Shown here in pieces: positions 60,685-64,000 of a DNA stretch of 64,000 nucleotides; the first letter of the stretch is position 1; every line of letters starts with the position of its first letter. Origin of the DNA: Pedobacter gandavensis (GTDB lineage Bacteria > Bacteroidota > Bacteroidia > Sphingobacteriales > Sphingobacteriaceae); NCBI RefSeq assembly GCF_014172405.1, contig NZ_WNXC01000001.1, positions 62,001 through 126,000 on the forward strand. The letters are read 5' to 3'. The notes below the pieces were generated by a model. The model was not told the DNA's origin and did not search any database. It saw nothing but the letters and a program-made list of their open reading frames with translations. A program made the translations under genes and the position numbers.

Positions 60685-61373
60685 ATTTGGTTTGAGATCG
60701 TTGAATAATAATAATTAGTTGTTTAGTTTTAGTAATGATTCAGCTGTTGTTTTATCATTAAATCATTAAGGATCAAAATGTAGTAGATGATTTTCCTTTT
60801 AGTTTCTTTGGCGTTGATTTGTTTGCGTTGATTTTAACTAATATATGGACTCTTAATTAAGAATTCAGATTTTAATTAAATTTGATATGGTTCAAAATAT
60901 CAGTCCACATATTATCCCATAAAAAAAGGTTAAAGATATTATCTTATGTAGAAAAGGATTAAAAGCGATTTATTTATTTATTATTTTTGGATTGCCGATT
61001 TAAGCCTGGAGGTTTAATCACTTTATTCCGTAATAGTAGAAATACTAAGTTGTTCCATCTGTTTTTTTGTTGGTGTAAAAGTTGATTAATTTCAACCTAT
61101 TAGGGTAAAATATCTGATGGTTTAGAATTTGGGACTGGAATCTCTCATGATTTCGATACAAAATTTTGAAGCAAGTGCATATCTTTATTAAACTCAATGA
61201 TCTATTTAAATGGGGTATCGTCTATGCGCTGAAATGTAATTATGTTTACAGTAAGGATCTTGTGACTGTTTGGTAAGCTTAACTTGTTCTTGCTGAAAAT
61301 AGTTGGGTGTTTTTTGAGCATTCAAATTATAAAGATTGCACAAAGGGCAATCTTTATAATTTGAATGAAGTTT
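60685..61373. other. Intergenic region upstream of the GHKL/helicase operon
   Basis: 689 bp, AT-rich, with no credible gene. It must contain the promoter of the three-gene operon. The only notable structure is the perfect 20-bp inverted repeat at 61320-61366. Confidence 0.6.
61320..61366. repeat. Perfect 20-bp inverted repeat
   Basis: ATTCAAATTATAAAGATTGC (61320-61339) and its exact complement (61347-61366) flank a 7-nt spacer, 7 bp downstream of the stop of the 101-aa gene. The stem is longer than most terminators and lacks a U-run on the minus strand. A terminator, regulatory site or transposon-end remnant are all possible. Confidence 0.7.
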
Positions 61374-61679
61374 TTAATTTAACTCATTCTGACTTAGAGG
61401 GAGTAAATGAATGAGGGTTTTTCCATCAGGATGATAGGACGGCTCATATTTAATGTATCCTAAATCGCATAGCGTTTTAATACACCTATGATAGGTGCCA
61501 TACGATTTTATTTTGGTAGAGTGCATAAGCTGCTTTCTGCTGACTTGAATTGTCGGGGTATAGTTTGTTTTTCTCGATATTTCACAAATGGCATAAAGTA
61601 TCGTAATTTGTGAAATGAAAAATGATGGTTCTTTACTGGCTTTATTTAAGATTAGGGGGATGAGTTTTTCTGTTCTCAT
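61374..61679 (-). CDS. Winged-helix DNA-binding protein
   Basis: 101 aa. Pattern ITILYAICEISRKTNYTPTIQVSRKQLMHSTKIKSYGTYHRCIKTLCDLGYIKYEPSYHPDG reads as a winged-helix domain with recognition helix and wing. Such small proteins pair with excisionase-type genes in Bacteroidota mobile elements. Probably a regulator of the element or a replication protein part. It lies 11 bp after the excisionase-like gene. Confidence 0.7.
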   Translation of the reverse strand: MRTEKLIPLILNKASKEPSFFISQITILYAICEISRKTNYTPTIQVSRKQLMHSTKIKSYGTYHRCIKTLCDLGYIKYEPSYHPDGKTLIHLLPLSQNELN

Positions 61680-61690
61680 AAATAACAGTT

Positions 61691-61954
61691 TTAGTTTTCG
61701 TTATTTGCTACTAGTTTTTTGATCTCCTCTTCATTGTAATAGAATATTCCACCAACTTTTGAATAAGGCAGTATGTTATGGATTCTTAAATTTTGTAATG
61801 TTCCAGTAGATATGGAGAGAATTTTACGTACCTCCTTGCTTCTGAGCCATTTTTTCTGAGGAGGTGATTCCTTTAATAGGATTTGTTTGATTTCTTGAAT
61901 TAAACCTTCTTTAAACTCTTGTAGATCTTGCTTGGTAAGGATTTCAATAAACAT
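61691..61954 (-). CDS. Excisionase-type helix-turn-helix (HTH_17) protein
   Basis: 87 aa. The C-terminal half is a MerR-like HTH_17 domain: KKWLRSKEVRKILSISTGTLQNLRIHNILPYSKVGGIFYYNEEEIKKLV. In Bacteroidota conjugative elements these proteins act in excision or as regulators. The N-terminal helix (LQEFKEGLIQEIKQILLKES) is typical. No integrase gene lies nearby. Confidence 0.88.
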   Translation of the reverse strand: MFIEILTKQDLQEFKEGLIQEIKQILLKESPPQKKWLRSKEVRKILSISTGTLQNLRIHNILPYSKVGGIFYYNEEEIKKLVANNEN

Positions 61955-62616
61955 ATTTTAAGATTTAAGTTAGTGAAAAATTGCTAGTACTAAGTTAGTT
62001 AAGTGTTGTTTTTTGTGGTAAGATTACTCGATGTATAGTTGCTAACTTTTGTGAATTATTATGCTGCTAATCTTTTAGTGGATAGGATTAAGAATGAACG
62101 CGTTATTAGTTAAAGGCCAGCAGAGAATGGACGCAATGATGAGGAAGGTTTTACGATTTTAATTATCACCGTTTAAATTTTGTTTATTTAGTAAGATAAA
62201 ATGGACAGTTTGCTATCGTGAACGGGGGTTAAGTTTCATAGGTATATGCAATTCTACTTCATAATAAAACTAATTGATGATTGAGTTCTTTAATTTCCTC
62301 ATCAATTGGAATTGGTAGATTGTGCGATTGAATGCGCTGATAAGAACATTACTATAGTGATGTTTCATCGCAGATTCAGAATAATCATGTTAGTTTAGTC
62401 AGTAAGGATATGGGCCATAAAAAAAATCACGACTAATAGCGTAATAAAGGGATCTAGAAGAATTTGTTGATGATTTTGTGGCACCATTGGACCAAGGAGA
62501 GCGAGTACAGGAAATTTGGATTGTACTATTTCAATATATATATAATTGGGCGTTTTTTTACTTGTGATGACTATTTTCTCTATTTTTTTTGTTATTTTCG
62601 ATTCTAAATTAATAGC
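61955..62616. other. Intergenic region, nothing recognised
   Basis: 662 bp, AT-rich. Short frames exist but none has a start and a coding-like pattern. It separates divergent genes and must hold their promoters; none matched a consensus. Confidence 0.5.
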
Positions 62617-63756
62617 ATGGATTCTTTTGAGATAATTGGTACAACCAAAGATTTAAGAACAAATACAGATATATATTACGCACAAATTTCTATAGAAGAT
62701 TATTTAAAACTTGTGGGTGAAGACTTTGATCGATTTGATATTCAGAGACCTCGGCAGGATTATCGGGCATACTCACGCATGAAGAAGGATATAATTGATG
62801 GAGCATTACTTCCTACCATTACTTTAGCTATTAATCCGAAAGAAATTCAGTCATTTGAAAAATTGTTCTCTACCAGAGATGTAAATTCGCTGTCAGCTAA
62901 ATTACTTGCTAGTAATAGCATTTATATATTAGATGGGTTACAACGGACTTACATATTGAATGACATTAATAAAGATGGATTTAAATTCAAGAATGGACAA
63001 AAATTATTGGTAGAATTTTGGCTGGAAAAAGAGATTAAGCATTTAATTTATAGATTGATTGTTCTTAACGCCGGGCAAAAACCTATGTCAATGAGGCATC
63101 AGGTTGAGTTGTTGTTTATAACAATGCAAGACAAAATTCAAGAAGGAATAGATGGTCTAACATTGATTTCGGAAAGAGATGAATCTAGAAGATCCAAACC
63201 AAAACAATTCCCTTTTGATCGAATTGTTGTGGCGTATTATAGTTTTATCACTAAATCTGCGATGATAAAAAGAGATAATATTGTGGTTCAGGAATTGAAT
63301 GAAATGGAGGTCATTAACTCTAATGAAGACGAATTAAATCAAAACTTCACCGAATTTCTATTTTATCTTAACATCTATACTTCAATTGATAATGAGACGT
63401 TTAGGATATATAACCACTTTACAGATATTAAAGTCAAAGGTCCACAAAATTGGTTTGCAGAAGAAATAACCATTACTTCCTTCTTTGCTGCAATTTCTCA
63501 ATTTGCTACCGATGAGAAACGTAAGGAAAGGATTAATAAGGCTTTAGAGAGATTCTTAGAAAAATTGGTTGCTACTGAAAAAAATATTGATATTTTAGCC
63601 TTAAATGTACTCTCAGATATAAGGGAAGGTATTAGTCCTAAGAAGTATAATGTTGGTATTGAAACCAGGAAAATTTTAACCAATGGTTTTAAAGAATTTT
63701 TCAGGGAAGAGGGGGAATCTTCATTTGAAGATTGCTGGAAAAATGGTACAAATTAG
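62617..63756 (+). CDS. Second DGQHR/DndB-like protein (variant motif)
   Basis: 379 aa. The segment SNSIYILDGLQRTYILNDIN replaces DGQHR by DGLQR, and LNAGQKPMSMRHQVELLF parallels the NxNQxPV region of DndB-like proteins. An N-terminal stretch FDIQRPRQDYRAYSRMKKDIIDGALLPTITLAI is typical of DGQHR proteins (site where the substrate set is listed). It is 17 kb from dndCDE, with a truncated gene 3 bp downstream, and may belong to a separate system. Confidence 0.75.
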   Translation: MDSFEIIGTTKDLRTNTDIYYAQISIEDYLKLVGEDFDRFDIQRPRQDYRAYSRMKKDIIDGALLPTITLAINPKEIQSFEKLFSTRDVNSLSAKLLASNSIYILDGLQRTYILNDINKDGFKFKNGQKLLVEFWLEKEIKHLIYRLIVLNAGQKPMSMRHQVELLFITMQDKIQEGIDGLTLISERDESRRSKPKQFPFDRIVVAYYSFITKSAMIKRDNIVVQELNEMEVINSNEDELNQNFTEFLFYLNIYTSIDNETFRIYNHFTDIKVKGPQNWFAEEITITSFFAAISQFATDEKRKERINKALERFLEKLVATEKNIDILALNVLSDIREGISPKKYNVGIETRKILTNGFKEFFREEGESSFEDCWKNGTN

Positions 63757-63759
63757 TCT

Positions 63760-64000
63760 ATGCTGTTAGATGAAATAAATAGCTTTCTCTCTAACCAGAA
63801 CAGCTATAACCTTCCTTACGTTATCAATGATGTGTACGAAATTGATCTGGAGATTGTTGTGAACAATAAGTGTCCGATTATTATAGAGAACGTATCGGCG
63901 CTCTATGATACGAGTATGGATATTATTATTGAGGACACACACAATAATGATATAGGAGTTCTTTGTTTTTTAAAAGATAAAGAATTGGATATAAGCACTT
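63760..64000 (+). CDS. Partial gene at the right edge, unidentified
   Basis: An ATG at 63760, 3 bp after the preceding stop, opens a frame to the window end (MLLDEINSFLSNQNSYNLPY, then VINDVYEIDLEIVVNNKCPI and a further 40 residues). No family recognised; likely cotranscribed with the DndB-like gene. Confidence 0.6.
   Translation, partial: MLLDEINSFLSNQNSYNLPYVINDVYEIDLEIVVNNKCPIIIENVSALYDTSMDIIIEDTHNNDIGVLCFLKDKELDIST

Noticed and set aside
62440..62570. Short plus-strand frame (DLEEFVDDFVAPLDQGER)
   Set aside because: Only about 38 codons, bounded by stops and without a start codon.
1..64000. CRISPR array, tRNA or rRNA genes
   Set aside because: No regularly spaced repeats and no tRNA or rRNA signature were seen while reading both strands.

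Overview
The window looks like a chromosome segment of a Bacteroidota bacterium, most likely Sphingobacteriaceae (Pedobacter-like). This rests on two SusC/SusD-type outer-membrane systems, an ECF sigma/FecR pair, a BfmA-type mobilisation gene, CTnDOT-type tra genes, an RteC-like gene, a Bacteroidota histone-H1-like gene and a TAnnTTTG promoter box. No tRNA, rRNA, CRISPR array, integrase or transposase was recognised, so the ends of the mobile element(s) cannot be placed.

Layout. (1) 1-3282, minus: ECF sigma factor, FecR anti-sigma, and a SusC receptor with an N-terminal STN domain that runs off the left edge. (2) 3638-6080, plus: MarR-GNAT fusion, hotdog thioesterase, small membrane protein and panB. 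(3) 6309-10498, plus: unknown gene, an oriT/operator-like region, BfmA-type protein, DUF5712-type relaxase and a VirD4-type coupling ATPase. (4) 10689-21922: cargo. It holds TetR, GNAT, a membrane-anchored LuxR regulator, a Crp-like regulator, a MauE/DoxX membrane protein and a small exported Cys peptide. Facing these are a minus-strand SusC-SusD-TlpA operon, a structured intergenic element and an XRE regulator. (5) 22187-32889, plus: RteC-like gene and a mating-apparatus operon (TraE, F, G, a TraI-like protein, two paralogues, TraJ, K, L, M and one more). (6) 32940-34391: histone-H1-like and RadC-like genes. (7) 34699-38580, plus: dndC-dndD-dndE, the phosphorothioate DNA modification core. 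(8) 38630-46238, minus: a convergent six-gene operon (membrane protein, DGQHR/DndB-like protein, PLD-SF2 helicase, small protein, zinc-hook SMC ATPase, AlbA_2 protein), read here as a restriction partner that is not DndFGH. (9) 46239-47236: gene debris. (10) 47237-47944, minus: Mrr-type nuclease and a small gene. (11) 48124-60684, minus: a three-gene operon of a PD-(D/E)xK protein, a 2,285-aa GHKL-ATPase/SF1-helicase fusion and a RecD-like helicase with a C-terminal nuclease; this is the best candidate for an undescribed defence system. (12) 61374-64000: two small DNA-binding proteins, a second DndB-like protein and a truncated gene.

How it works together. The mob and tra genes (6.3-32.9 kb) outline a conjugative element, with a nutrient-uptake/redox cassette between its coupling-protein gene and its mating-apparatus operon. 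A 16-bp palindrome lies next to both tra-associated blocks (6246 and 23075), which suggests shared control. From about 34.4 kb the DNA is a visibly AT-rich defence island: Dnd marks the host DNA, the facing operon may attack unmarked DNA, and the Mrr and GHKL/helicase/nuclease operons look like further anti-phage layers. Family names are from motif recognition by eye, without database searches.
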